A DNA stretch of 45,926 nt from the NCBI GenBank assembly GCA_009746045.1, contig RPFO01001473.1:1-45926 (forward strand). Reading direction: 5' to 3'. The DNA comes from Mesostigma viride. Lineage: Eukaryota > Streptophyta > Mesostigmatophyceae > Mesostigmatales > Mesostigmataceae. Shown here in pieces: positions 11,796 to 23,198 of the stretch. How positions within the stretch are numbered: position 1 is the stretch's first letter; the number at the start of each line of letters is the position of its first letter. Under the pieces are notes generated by a model. That model ran no database searches. It saw nothing but the letters and a program-made list of their open reading frames with translations, and had not been told where the DNA came from. Position numbers and translations under genes: made by a program.

Positions 11796-12825
11796 GCGGG
11801 CCCTTAATGCATGTCACTTATTTATTCTTCTGCATACAAATATGAAGCAATGAAGTCGTGTCCTCCGGATTTTTGCATTTGCACCGTGTGCAGTTCTTGG
11901 ACGTTTGGAAACATGCATGGCATATGGCTAATGTAATGACTGACTAGCTAGACCGTTTCAGTGGTTTTTCATTTGCGGTTATTTCCTCGTAAATGGTGGG
12001 AAAGCGATCGCTGCAATGGTTCTCACCACTAGACACTCCCGGCTAGCGAAGCCCGATTAACGTCCTCATCAAGCAACCTGTTTCCGGCCCCACTGTATAG
12101 GTCGTCTTACAATCGCTCTTTGCGTAAGCCAGCCATAATTTCAATGAACAAGGCTACACATTTGCATAGTCATTTCTTGGTTATCGGTGTGCCTTTGTTT
12201 GAATGCAGGGGGGGTCGCTGTGCCGACACAACGCGTTCAACGTGCTGGGCATCAAATGAGGGCTCTGGGCGACCACCAGTGCCCGACTAGTGTCACCACT
12301 GCCTTCCGGACCTGAGGGCGAGGCTGCAGCCGGAGCTGCAGACGTATTTTCAGGGCTTAGCGCAGCCGCCAGGCTGCCTGTGTCGAGGAGCGTTTGCTCA
12401 TCACATATTGCGCAATAGCTTCGGAAAATTATATCAGCGTGTGCGTCTTAGAAAGACGAAGCGATTGTGATGTTCACAGCCGATTTCGGTGCCCAAACGA
12501 GAAAGTTATGATCTCCGCTGTCAGCCATGGCTACCTCGTGGCTCGCGGCTTTGATGGTACATTGGCTATATTGTATGATAACCCTATAATGCACCTTAGT
12601 GGTGCTGAGTTTTTTTTCACATTAATGACTTAATGAAATAAAGCTCATGATTTTTCTCGTGGTATACTGTTGGGGCAGGCGCAGGCGCAAGAAGTCTCCT
12701 ACGGTTGACAAACACCATATGTAGCAGGTTCACCTGACAACCATGCCAATATTTTGATGATTGAATGAATAAAGATGCTTTTCTTGTCGTTTTGCGCCTG
12801 ACATTTTTGTCGGTTTAGCACTTGT

Positions 12826-13138
12826 GTTTTTACCACTTGTGTGCATGCTCATGTGGTATTTTTTACCACTTTTTATCACTTCTTCGGTTTTACCACTTTT
12901 TATCACTTTTTACCACTTGCACAAGCCTTTTACCACCACTTTACCACTTTTTACCACAAAGTGGTAAAAAGTGGTAAAATATACCCACTTTTTTACCACT
13001 TTTTACCACTTTTTATCACTTTTTATCACTTTTTATCACTTTTTACCACCCTTAGACCTCTTTTACCACCTCGAGGTGGTAAAAAGGTGGTAAAAAGTGA
13101 TAAAAAGTGGTAAATTTACCACCCCCGAGTTCCTAGTG
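12826..13138. repeat. Subterminal repeat array, right end of copy A
   Basis: Mostly TTTTTACCAC and TTTTTATCAC units, with a few inverted units near 12957-12980 and 13075-13110, end in TTACCACCCCCGAGTTCCTA and the terminal TAGTG. The matching arrays are 16102-16410 in copy B and 30588-30910 in copy C. Confidence 0.8.
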
Positions 13139-13140
13139 TG

Positions 13141-13560
13141 GCCTATTCTTTATATACTTGTGCACTGCGCTTTGCTAGTCCTGAGCAGCCTAGCTAGGAG
13201 GCCTGCTCAGTAATAACACTCCCGGTACAGTATTCACTACCTGCATGTACAGCGCCCAGCTCCTATATACAATAGGTCGGTCATACAGGTACAGTGACCA
13301 CAGAGCACAGTCCACAGTGACTATTGCATCTGCACCTAGAAATCCAGGACTAAGCCTGCGGTACCAACAGACCACAGGTTAAAGGTTCCTATTTCCTGCG
13401 TACGACGTATTAATCCAATACCGTCGTAGGTTAACAGCACCTAATTCCTGTCAGCCCAGGAATTACTGTCGACCCCATATGTCGTCGGCAAATATTCACG
13501 TCCGACTTAGAAGAACAGCCGGCTCACGCTCGCGCGCGACCGGGCAGTCGGAACGCCATA
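13141..13560. other. Unassigned, upstream of the LINE remnant
   Basis: No gene is seen. The sequence continues the target DNA of copy A: removing the transposon and one TG rejoins 9860 to 13141. It could be the degraded 5' part of the LINE or unrelated flank. Confidence 0.4.
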
Positions 13561-16101
13561 ACTTTCTTGATACTTGTCGGAATGAACTCGTTCCGGTGCC
13601 GCTGGAATCGCAGAGATATGCCGAATCAGGAACACAACAATGCGCTTGGCGTTAACTGTTGGTGCGCGCGACCATTCGGCTCCGTACCATGTCCCCGAGC
13701 GCCGCGCCCCAGTGGCCCGCCCCGACTGGTCTGCTCTACGCCCGGTCCGCGGGGAGATCCTGAGGACTGGACGGACGCCGAGAGCGATCGGGACCGGTGC
13801 CGACGGGAGTACCTGGCGGCCCTGGACGCCCGGGCGGACGTCGACGAGCTGGACAAGGGTGCTCCTAACGCCGCCATTTTTGCGGGCTTCGCGGCCCGCG
13901 CCCCGGCCGTTGCTGGCGGCCCGGCACCTGCCGGTCATGCCCCGCCGCCTCCCCGGCCCGCTCTACCGCCAGGACCCCAAGGTCTTGGCCACCCGGCACC
14001 GCCGCCTCAAGCGTAACCGGGACCCGCGCTGCAGAAACCGGTGCTCTAGGCCGCCCTCAAGTGTGGAGGCCTACGAGCACGCTCAGGACGCAGAGGCGGC
14101 CCAGCTAGTGCATCGCAGATGCCAAGGCCTGCCAAGCTCGCAACCAGGGCAAGGACATGTGGTACCACCTCGACCGGCTCGGCGCGGCCGGCGGCAGCGC
14201 ACGGTCCCGGTGGAGCACACGGGGGACGGCACGGCGCCGGTCAGCCTTGACCGCTGGATGGCCCACAATGTTTCCTTGACAGCTAGGTGGGGCTCGCGCC
14301 CCCCCCCCGCCGCTTCACCCCGAGACGGCCGCCCGCCTCGGTGTTGCAGGAACCCCCCCGCCGCCGGCGCCCCCCTCCTCGGCCGCGGACTACCAAGTCC
14401 CCGCCTAGCTTGCAGGAGGGCTGCCTTGCCACCAACGACGTCGTCCACCCCTTCAATTTGAAGGAATTGGACGGCGCCCTTGCTCGCCTGCCGGGTACGA
14501 CGCGGCGGTCGCGGTGCCGACCACCTTTCTGCTGAGCTGCTGAAGACCCCTGATCCGGCGGTGAGGGATCTTCTGCTGGCGTTCTGCAACCGTGTTCTGC
14601 TCTCTGACGAGCCTCCGCCTGCTGAGTGGCAGACGACCATCCGCGTCATGCTGTACGAGAAGGGCTCTGCTGCTGACCCCGGTAACGACTATATCGGGGT
14701 GTCTGCCTCCAGAGCGCCGCGCTGAAGGTCTTCATGCGCATGATGCTGCACAGGCTCCACGCCGCGCTGCATGGACCCACACCTGGGTGAGTCGATCTCA
14801 GATGGGTTTTCGCCGTGGTCGTAACATGCACTGTCATGCATGGCTCATATTTGTCGCGCGCCGGTTGATGGAGGAGGTGCGTCGCCTTTGCCCTGATCAG
14901 TTTGCCGCTGGTCTTCATTTTTGTTGACTATATCAAGGCCTTTGACACGGTCCTCTGGGAGGCTCTTTGGGCCATCCTATAGCTCGATCTCCAGATCGGG
15001 TATACCACCAGCGTTTATTGCTGCCATTCGCCGACTGTACATGAGGGCTCACAGGCAGTAGTGCGGACTGCGGAAGGCACCACCCCACCATTCCCCCTTC
15101 ACCACGGGGTGTGGCAAGGTTAATTGTGTCCTGTCCCCATACCTGTTCATTATTGTCGTGGATCACGTCATGTGCCGGGCACGTGCGCGCTTTACTGCTC
15201 TTAAGGGGTTTGAGCCCGGCTCAAGGACATCCTTAACGAGCGCGAGCACGGCGGGGTAAGCACTGGCTACCGCCTGGCCGACCTGATTTATGCGGACGAC
15301 ACCACTCTCATCGCGCGCCCCGAGCACATTCAGACCTGGCTGGACTGTCTGGGCTATATAGCTTGGAGGCGTGGGCGGTGGGGTTGGACTGTTGGAGAAT
15401 AGTACATCAATCAAAACTGAGGCGATGGTGATTGGGGCCTCCAGTCGCCCACCGCTGCCGCGCCTGCTCGACGGGACGTACGGAGGTCCCGTTCCGCGAC
15501 CGCTTCAAACTGCTGGGGAGCATGCTCCCTGACACCACCGACGATGTGGACATCCGCATCGATGGCCTTCATGGCCTGGGCCAGGCTCCGTTCGCTCAAC
15601 ACCTACTGGCGTTCGAAGCTAGGGCCTGGGTGAGTGCTCACCGCAAGCGCATGCTCTTCAAGGTCCTCGATCGTCCTCACGGTGCTAATTACGTATGGCG
15701 CCGATCGAGGCGTGGACACTCACGGACACACTGGCAGCTAAGCTCGACGGCACGTTTTACAGGATGCTCCGACAGGCCCTGAATGTAGGGTTTTCCCAGC
15801 GTAGGTCATTAGAGTCTTTGTATCAGGGTATACTGCAGGGCGCCTACCGCCTGCCCCATCCACGGGCCAAGGCTGGGCCCCCTCCAGTGGTCCTCACCTT
15901 CAGCGACATCACAGCCCGAGTTCGGTTCCTCTCTCGCCGCAAGAAGCTGGTGAACACCTCCTGGTCGCTTGACGACGACCTGACGCCCGAGCCCAGCAGC
16001 AGCAACGCCGCGATCAGTGGCCCGACTACATCCGCCACAAGACCAACCCCGAGAAGCCCCAAGTGTACTGGCGGGGCGGGGACCTCTATATCAACAAGAA
16101 A
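13561..16101 (+). pseudogene. LINE-type (non-LTR) reverse transcriptase, decayed
   Basis: Reverse transcriptase blocks appear in order but in shifting frames. They are a thumb/finger-like block with LLLAFCNRVL and PPPAEWQTTIRVM (about 14560-14660), the catalytic DYIKAFDTV block (about 14925-14955), CVLSPYLF (about 15125-15150) and the YADD motif at 15289-15300. A connection region follows with FKLLGSMLPDT and WTLTDTLAAKLDGTFYRMLR (about 15505-15780). These are typical of RTE/L1-like non-LTR elements. Several frameshifts and stops (for example at 14925, 15120 and 15340) make it inactive. No endonuclease domain is recognised in the Pro/Arg-rich 5' part. CACTA copy B is inserted near the 3' end of the frame, and the last codons lie beyond it at 19341-19369. 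Confidence 0.75.
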
Positions 16102-19100
16102 CACTAGGAACTCGGGGGTGGTAAATTTACCACTTTTTATCACTTTTTACCACCTTTTTACCACCTCGAGGTGGTAAAAGAGGTCTAAGGGTGGTAAAAA
16201 GTGATAAAAAGTGATAAAAAGTGATAAAAAGTGATAAAAAGTGGTAAAAAAGTGGGTATATTTTACCACTTTTTACCACTTTGTGGTAAAAAGTGGTAAA
16301 GTGGTGGTAAAAGGCTTGTGCAAGTGGTAAAAAGTGATAAAAAGTGGTAAAACCGAAGAAGTGATAAAAAGTGGTAAAAAAATACCACATGAGCATGCAC
16401 ACAAGTGGTAAAAACACAAGTGCTAAACCGACAAAAATGTCAGGCGCAAAACGACAAGAAAACCATCTTTATTCATTCAATCATCAAAATATTGGCATGG
16501 TTGTCAGGTGAACCTGCTACATATGGTGTTTGTCAACCGTAGGAGACTTCTTGCGCCTGCGCCTGCCCCAACAGTATACCACGAGAAAAATCATGAGCTT
16601 TATTTCATTAAGTCATTAATGTGAAAAAAAACTCAGCACCACTAAGGTGCATTATAGGGTTATCATACAATATAGCCAATGTACCATCAAAGCAGCGAGC
16701 CACGAGGTAGCCATGGCTGACAGCGGAGATCATAACTTTCTCGTTTGGGCACCGAATTCGGCTGTGAATATCACAATCGCTTCGTCTTTCTAAGACGCAC
16801 ACGCTGATAAAATTTTCCGAAGCTATTGCGCAATATGTGATGAGCAAACGCTCCTCGACACAGGCAGCCTGGCGGCTGCGCTAAGCCCTGAAAATACGTC
16901 TGCAGCTCCGGCTGCAGCCTCGCCCTCAGGTCCGGAAGGCAGTGGTGACACTAGTCGGGCACTGGTGGTCGCCCAGAGCCCTCATTTGATGCCCAGCACG
17001 TTGAACGCGTTGTGTCGGCACAGCGACCCCCCCTGCATTCAAACAAAGGCACACCGATAACCAAGAAAAGAGTATGCAAATGTGTAGCCTTGTTCATTGA
17101 AATTATGGCTGGCTTACGCAAAGAGCGACTGTAAGATGACCTATACAGTGGGGCCGGAAACAGCTTGCTTGATGAGGACGTTAATCGGGCTTCACTGGCC
17201 GGGAGTGTCTAGTGGTGAGAACCATTGCTGCGATCGCTTTCCCACCATTTACGAGGAAATAACCGCAAATGAAAAACCACTGAAACGGTCTAGCTAGTCA
17301 GTCATTACATTAGCCATATGCCATGCATGTTTCCAAACGTCCAAGAACTGCACACGGTGCAAATGCAAAAATCCGGAGGACACGACTTCATTGCTTCATA
17401 TTTGTATGCAGAAGAATAAATAAGTGACATGCATTAAGGGCCCGCCTGCATAAAGGGCCTGCAGTCTGATTCGGGCCCAACGGCAGCACCGCCATAGAAG
17501 ATAAGGGCCCGCAGTCTGATGCGGGCCCCACGGCACCACCGCCATAGCAGAACTCGAAGGGGTCGTGGTGCGCGTGAAAGGTAATGTATGCCCTTTGTCG
17601 GTAGGTACCGTTGGGGTCAAATTGGGTGCCGCCAAAATCGGGCCGACGCGTCAACAGACTGAGGCCGTCGATGAGTGCCATCGTGCGGCTTGGGTAACTT
17701 CTGTTGGAAAACTTCAGGTAAGTTAACTTAATGCAAACCACTGGTCGCCCGCGTCGGGAACCGGCCCAACGGCTCTCCCGCAAAAAATTACGCGGCATAC
17801 TGCATAAGTCGTCGGATCGTTACTTTTCGACGGTCAAGATTTCATGATGAGGTTTGCGTTCAATTTGCCGCAGTTTGCAACCCAGAGAAAGTAGTCGTTA
17901 CTCGTTGGACTCGTTGCCCACGATGAAACACAAACAAGCAAGCTGTTTCCGGCCCCACCGTCTAGGTCATCTAGTCGCTCTTCACGTCAGCCGGCCATTA
18001 TTTCGCATGTAAGGCTACACATTTCCATCTCCATTCATATTCATAATCCTGCACGGCTCGACAGCGCGGACAAGATAACGGCAGGCTCGAGCTACCATGG
18101 TCCGGATTCTCCCGATTTCTGACCTGCGCTGGTTGTCTCCTTGATATTGGCAAAACTCTCCGGTAAGAGGTTTTTCGCAGTTTGGCTGTTTCGAAACGTT
18201 ACTTAAGTGAGATGCCTTCGGATCAGGAGACTCACACAGCCGCGGCATCATGCCAAAGGTCCTATGTTCGATCCCTTGCTGGTAGCTTCTGAGCTTTCTT
18301 ATTTTCTCTGTTCCGCGGAATCTCAGATTTGGGCCGCTAGCGTTTTCACGTTTGTTGCTTTCTGATCCGACGACAACGTTGTGGCTTGCTCGTGTGACAT
18401 CTGGCGCATGGTGTGATTCATGTGTATGGGCTGCTTTGCCATAAGAGTGAGTGTTGGGTCTTCAATCGTATTCTACACATTTGCTGCATGGACCGTTAGG
18501 TGCTGGCGAGCTCTTCCTTGTAGAATGGTGATGTCTATGTCAAGGATCTGATATCTTTTTGTTCTCTTGCATATTGTGTCGCGGCTTGCTTGGATTCTTG
18601 CAGGCACCACGGGAATGAAATGGGAGCGGTCAGCATGATGCCCTAGCAAGCGACCAGCTTCGTTAACCACTAGCTGCCATCGTATAAGATGAAAGGCAAT
18701 GACGGATGTGTCATAAAGCCATCACAGTGTTGTATAGATGATTCATTAAATGATCAATGGTTACAATTTCAGAACAGCCTCTGAATGGCTAGTATGAATC
18801 GATAGGTTCTTGACGGCTATAAACATTTATTATTTAAACATTTTAATGAAGCGATTTTGATTGCCCTGATTTGACCAGTGCTGTTGATTCACGTCCTGTT
18901 TTTTGAGATTTTTCTCACGTTTTCTCCTTTTCTCACCTTTTTTGGGTCATCTCACCCGGGTGAGAAACGTGTTTTCTCACCCATTCTCAAAGCCGAGTTC
19001 CTAGTGAGATCTATCTGCGTTTTTTCCCTCCATATTTTTTACCATTTTTACCACCGATTTTTTCACCTCCATGGTGGTAATTTTTTACCACCTGTTTTCA

Positions 19101-19338
19101 CCCTCGTTTTTACCACCTGGTGGTATTTTTTTACCACGATGGCGGTCAGGTGGTAAAATGGAGGTGGTAAAGGCTTTTACCACCCCCTGTTTTACCACCT
19201 TTTACCACCTGTTTTACCCCTTTTTTACCACTTTTTATCACTTTTTATCACTTTTTATCACTTTTTACCACTTTTTACCACCGGGTGATATAGATTTTAC
19301 CACTTTTTACCACTTATATCACCCCCGAGTTCCTAGTG
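16102..19338 (-). mobile_element. Non-autonomous CACTA-like transposon, copy B
   Basis: The element is 3,237 bp with the same terminal inverted repeats as copy A, in reverse orientation, flanked by AA (16100-16101 and 19339-19340). It sits inside the LINE reading frame: removing the element and one AA restores an uninterrupted frame (..YINKKLWKPPR) to a stop at 19367-19369. The copy has two rather than three 50-bp units and scattered substitutions against A and C, so it is not a very recent duplicate. No transposase is seen. Confidence 0.9.
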
Positions 19339-19340
19339 AA

Positions 19341-19369
19341 CTGTGGAAGCCCCCCCGGGCTTCCCCGGG
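19341..19369 (+). pseudogene. 3' end of the LINE reading frame
   Basis: This short segment continues the LINE frame that copy B interrupts and ends at a TAG (19367-19369). It shows where the CACTA insertion separated the last nine or so codons from the rest. Confidence 0.65.
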
Positions 19370-19727
19370 ATAGAGCACTCCAGCTAGTTGTCTAGATGGG
19401 GGCAATCGATTATGGGATAGCTTAGCTCGTCGTCTGTCTCTGGTCCTCAGCGGAGGACTGAGTCGATCTCAGTCCTCTACCGAGGACCGAGTTTTTGAGG
19501 TTTGTAGAAAATTCGCCCTGGTCGGAATATTTGTCAAAAAAATTCTCTCTAAATTTATTCAAATACTACGTGAAAAGATGTTTCTGGGACATATTTTTGC
19601 GATTTTTTTGGATTTTGTTTTGACCCTCATCTGTAGGGGGGTAACTAGGGTACCCTAAAAAATTTTGGGCGAAAAACGGTACCAAAAAGGGACGACTGCG
19701 ACTGACGACGACGATGCACGGTCAGCG
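19370..19727. other. LINE 3' flank and piggyBac upstream region, with hairpin
   Basis: A strong hairpin lies at 19442-19488. The arms GGTCCTC + GAGGACTGAG pair with CTCAGTCCTC + GAGGACC around a TCGAT loop, with a 4-base internal bulge on each side. It could be the 3' end structure of the LINE or a separate element's end. Downstream is AT-rich sequence with a TAGGGTACCCTA palindrome near 19646. No TTAA-flanked piggyBac terminus was found. Confidence 0.45.
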
Positions 19728-20661
19728 ATGGCGGAGACCGGCAGTGGAGTAGGCCCAGAAATACGCATAGATATAGGGTTTAAAGTGAAAGTAAAGGCGA
19801 CAGAGTTCGGAATAAATTGGGCAAAGTCGAATTACGGTGCTAATTTTGCAAGCGCGGTGTTGTGTGGCAAGGTCACGGGCAAAAAGTCCCGGGGAGCGCA
19901 GTTTACAGTCTTATTTGATGATGAAACGCAGTATGATTTTTCAAGACAGTACATTCTGGACCACGCTGCCGGCGAGGAAACGTCGCTCAGTAGCACCCCA
20001 ACCTCGGGGAATGCCGACAGCCCCCCCCCCCGTCGTCAGATGACGAACCAATGCCAGATCCGGAGGTGGGGCCAGATGAGGGCGATGACGACGACCCCGC
20101 GTCTGATGGCGATGATGGCGATTTCGTCCCAAAGCGAGGGCGTGGCGGGCGCGGTGCCACTGGCCGCGGGCGAGGGCGACCTCCTAAACCTTCCGGGGCT
20201 GCTTCCAAGCCCAAACGCACCCGGAAGCGACGTGATTCCATGCCAGCAGGCGCTGACCCCGACGAGGTGCCTGATCTCGTCGAGTCTGATGACGAGGATG
20301 AGCTGGAGGCAGCGGATGTGCGTGTTCGCCCACATGATGAGGGCAGCGACGAGGAGGCTGAGCCTGTGACACAGGATGGCTGGCGATGGGGCGTAGGGGA
20401 GCCGGCAGCAGGCAAGGGGCCGGCAATCAACCCGCAAGGTATTACAACGCCGGCTTCTACCAAGAACATCCCCACCAGGATTGGTGCATGGAAGCTGCTG
20501 GACATATGGACCCTGTTCATGGTAATCCAGGACACTCTGGCGCCCATCGTCGCCGAGATCAATCGCTATGCTGCCAGCAAGAAGGATGAGGAGGATGAGG
20601 GGGGAAGAACATGGGACCACCTCACTGTGCATGAGTTTGGGAAGTACTTGGCCATCGTGCT
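19728..20661 (+). pseudogene. piggyBac-like transposase, N-terminal half, truncated
   Basis: From the ATG at 19728 the protein begins with a Tudor/chromo-like block (VKVKATEFG, then AVLCGKVTGKKSRGAQFTVL and FDDET). It is followed by acidic and basic linkers including an RGRGRPPK AT-hook-like motif. The segment from about 20480 (GAWKLLDIWTLFM .. LAPIVAEINRYA .. WDHLTVHEFGKYLAIVL) matches the start of the DDE_Tnp_1_7 piggyBac transposase domain. Two defects are visible. A run of eleven C at 20021-20031 separates the two halves into different frames. The gene then stops at 20661, where the palindrome arm begins, so the catalytic Asp residues are absent; piggyBac transposases are usually 500-600 residues. 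Family assignment is by pattern, not by search. Confidence 0.65.
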
Positions 20662-20813
20662 TACTACTAAACCCTAGGGCGACCCCACCGTCCACCCGGC
20701 CGTCCACCTGGCCGTATTGTGACAGGCGCCAGTATCGTGGGAACCTCTAGTATCATGGGATATCCGTTCAAGTCCTATTCGCGGGCCGCGGGTTCCTATC
20801 TAATGATGCATTG

Positions 20814-20851
20814 GTGTTGGATTTGCATGCAATGAGTCTTATTTATTACAA
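20814..20851 (-). terminator. 3'-end / poly(A) motif of the RING-like gene (left arm)
   Basis: Read on the minus strand, this is TTGTAATAAATAAGACTC followed by ATTGCATGCAAATCCAACAC. It contains both AATAAA and the green-algal TGTAA signal. A nearly identical 38-bp block follows the Cys-rich gene at 25568-25605. Bases 20678-20813 hold a TGACAGGCGCC motif and no gene. Confidence 0.6.
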
Positions 20852-20952
20852 TGTACAATAGGCAAAGTCCTAATCAACCATGTCCTCAACGAGGTGCCTC
20901 CAAGGGCACACTCACTACAGGGAGGAATAGCCCCTTCCCCTTTCTAGACCCC

Positions 20953-22491
20953 CTACTCATCCTCAACCACAATCACCTCCTGGGGCTGAACATTAGCAAC
21001 CAACTGTGCGTCCCTCTCAACAATGCGCCTCGTCGCATCGCGGAAGCGTTCCACCAACCGCCTCACGGCCAGCGCGTCCCACCCAACGCCACCGCCGAGT
21101 GCCTCAAAGAAGGCCACAGCCAGTGCATTGCCCGCAGACCCGGAGCACTGCAGTTGGGGGTGATCCCTGATGTACTGCAGGGCGGACAGGAAACCGTTGA
21201 CTCCCGCGGGGTAATCCGCATTCCCCCCACAGCGCGAACAGCGAAAGAAGCGCGAGCAGCAGGAGCAGCAGCAGGAGCAGCAGCAGGAGCAGCAGGAGGA
21301 GCAGCAGCGGCGGCGGCGGCGGCGATGGCGGCCGGCAGACCACGGAAACCACACTCTGACACGTTGTCCACCACGCGCAGGTGGCGATCCAAGTCCTCGC
21401 GGCTGGTGGCCTGGTAGGTGCAGCCCAGGATGGTCACGGTGCCGTTATCACCAGGGAGAGAAAGCTTGTTGGGGCAGGGCCTGACAAGCTTGGCGCAGGT
21501 GTTGTCGTGAATCGCCTCCTCGCCGAACACGACCTCGCCGCCGCACCCGCGAGCGCACAGACGCACATTCACAAGGGTGAATGTGAGTCTGTCGACACCC
21601 ACATTGCGCTTGTACTGGCTGCCAGTGCGCATCAGGAGCTCCTTGCATTCTGGGCAGCGCTTGCCAATCACACGGGCGTTGGGCCTGGTAGAATTATACT
21701 CCAGAGCGTGGGCCTCGAGCATATCAGCGCACTTGTTGCAGTGCTGAGGGACGCAGGTGTGGACGCCCTCCACGAGGTAGATGATGGGGTACTTCCCCTC
21801 CGTGCCGAAGGGCTCGGTGCAGATGTCGCAGCACGCCAGCCTCTTCTCGAACCACGTGATCTTGTGGTTCGCCTCCTCGAGAGCCAAGCGCATCTTCTTG
21901 AGCTCTTCGCGAGTGGGATCAGGGGAGAAAGAACGACGCCTGCTGCGGTTCCTCTCGCGCTCCAACTCCTCCTGCGTCTCCCTCAGCTGGCGCTGCAATG
22001 CGGCTAAGTCCCCACCGCTGGGCCCAGCGCCTCCAGAACGAGAACGGGAGCTGGGGCCACCACGCAGCAGGCCTGCATGCAAAGGAAAACACACAGACAA
22101 CTGCAAAATGTATCAGATAGTGGCCATCACCTGCAACATCCAACAGATAGTGGCCATCACTGCAAAATCCAGCAGGCAATCGAAAAGGGATGCATAAAAC
22201 AGCAGACCACGTACTGGGAGCAGCCGCAGGGCGAGACTGAGCCACCAGGTCGTCGATCGCAGCGTGCGAATTGACTTCCGTGCCTGCGTCGTCCAGGTGG
22301 TCGTAGTCGTTGTGGTCAAAAAGGTCGTCAGAGGGGTTCCAGCCTGCAAAGAATGAATAGAAAATGCCAATGGCGTTCCTGTCAGCTGCTGAAAATGCCC
22401 AAAAAACAAACCAAGGAAACACAAAAACAGACATGCATGGGAAATACGTACGCTCAGGTTCCTGGGCCTCATGTTCTTGTGTCGTCGCCAT
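20953..22491 (-). CDS. RING/TRAF-like zinc-finger protein, three exons (left arm)
   Basis: Exons are 22491-22452, 22343-22215 and 22072 onward. Both introns (108 and 142 nt) begin GTACGT, end CAG and keep the frame. The N-terminus is acidic (MATTQEHEAQEPER), then comes a Ser/Arg linker and a coiled coil (about residues 80-135). A RING-type finger follows (about residues 138-199: CDIC, then C, H, CNKC and CPEC), then TRAF-like Cys/His clusters (CARGCGG..H..C). This plan fits an E3 ubiquitin ligase; activity is inferred. After a polyalanine run the frame carrying the RING ends at 21063, while the continuing frame that looks like protein (GVNGFLSALQYIRDH .. QEVIVVEDE) ends at 20953. Either a short intron or a frameshift joins them. 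The left copy is intact at the N-terminus, and the right copy is not. Confidence 0.7.
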
Positions 22492-22720
22492 AGCTGGCTA
22501 GCTGCTGATAGTGGTATCCTGCTGCTGTTCTGAGTGGTTCGTGAGGGTTTGGCTGCATTTTTGGTCGTGTTTGGGCTTTTGGCCTCGTGGGGAGGAGGAC
22601 GAACGGCATATTCCCGGCATATTCCGGGAATATTCCCACGAATATGCCGTGGGACGGTCGCTAGAAGGAAACTGTCGCGCCGCGTCGGCAGTTACGTGAC
22701 AGGGATACGGACTGTCATGG
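22492..22720 (-). promoter_or_regulatory. Promoter of the RING-like gene (left arm)
   Basis: Upstream of the start codon lies a cluster of GGAATATTCC-type palindromes (22600-22650: ATTCCCGGCATATTCC, GGGAATATTCCCACGAATAT). The same elements occur before the other genes of this segment. No TATA box is obvious. The region is mirrored at 36410-36638. Confidence 0.5.
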
Positions 22721-23198
22721 CAGACTGACAGATCGGACGGGTGTCAGACGGGACAGTGCGCTGACTGTCGTGGCAGATCTTCGTAACCGACACGCGGCGG
22801 AACCGGCGCGGCGCGGACTGACGTGGCACGCTGTCAGAACTGACGTGGCACGGTACTGACATGGCAGGCCGTCCGAACCGGCAGCTGACGGATACGGCGT
22901 TGTACGGACTGTCATGTCAGACCGTTCAGACTGCCACGCGGCAGTCTGGCATGACAATTGGACGGAATCTAGCGGGAAATCTTACAATGTACGTGCAGGT
23001 ACGTGTTTGTAGTAATCTGTACTACCTGTAGTATCACCCGCTGCATTTCTACTTCGAATATACTCTCTGTACTACGAATCCTAGTGCAATTGTACTATGA
23101 GACGCCATGAGATAGAGACAAAGTCATGGATTTCCATTAGAATCATAATAAGGCTTAATGCCCATAGGGGACTTTGTCTATTCCAAAGGGGCACTTAG
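22721..23198. other. Intergenic region with CTGACGTGGCA-type repeats
   Basis: Between 22721 and 22970 there are many short direct and inverted copies of CTGACGTGGCA, ACTGTCATGGCAGACTGACA and related words, a dense field of TGACG/ACGTGGC motifs. The rest (22971-23198) is AT-richer and carries the 3' end of F-box-like gene 1. No gene is seen. Confidence 0.5.

Larger units (their letters stand above)
9861..13138 (+). mobile_element. Non-autonomous CACTA-like transposon, copy A
   Basis: The element is 3,278 bp. Both ends carry the inverted terminal sequence CACTAGGAACTCGGGGGTG, and it is flanked by the dinucleotide TG on both sides (9859-9860 and 13139-13140). CACTA ends plus a short target-site duplication are the hallmarks of the EnSpm/CACTA superfamily. 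Dense subterminal arrays of GTGGTAAAAA/GTGATAAAAA units fill about 330 bp at the left and 310 bp at the right, as expected for transposase-binding repeats. The interior carries a three-unit 50-bp repeat and short open frames, but no transposase is recognised. Copies B and C are inverted relative to A. Confidence 0.9.

Noticed and set aside
21381-22007. 208-residue plus-strand frame (and mirror 37124-37750) opposite the RING-like gene
   Set aside because: It is the antisense of the Cys-rich coding exon and has no domain.
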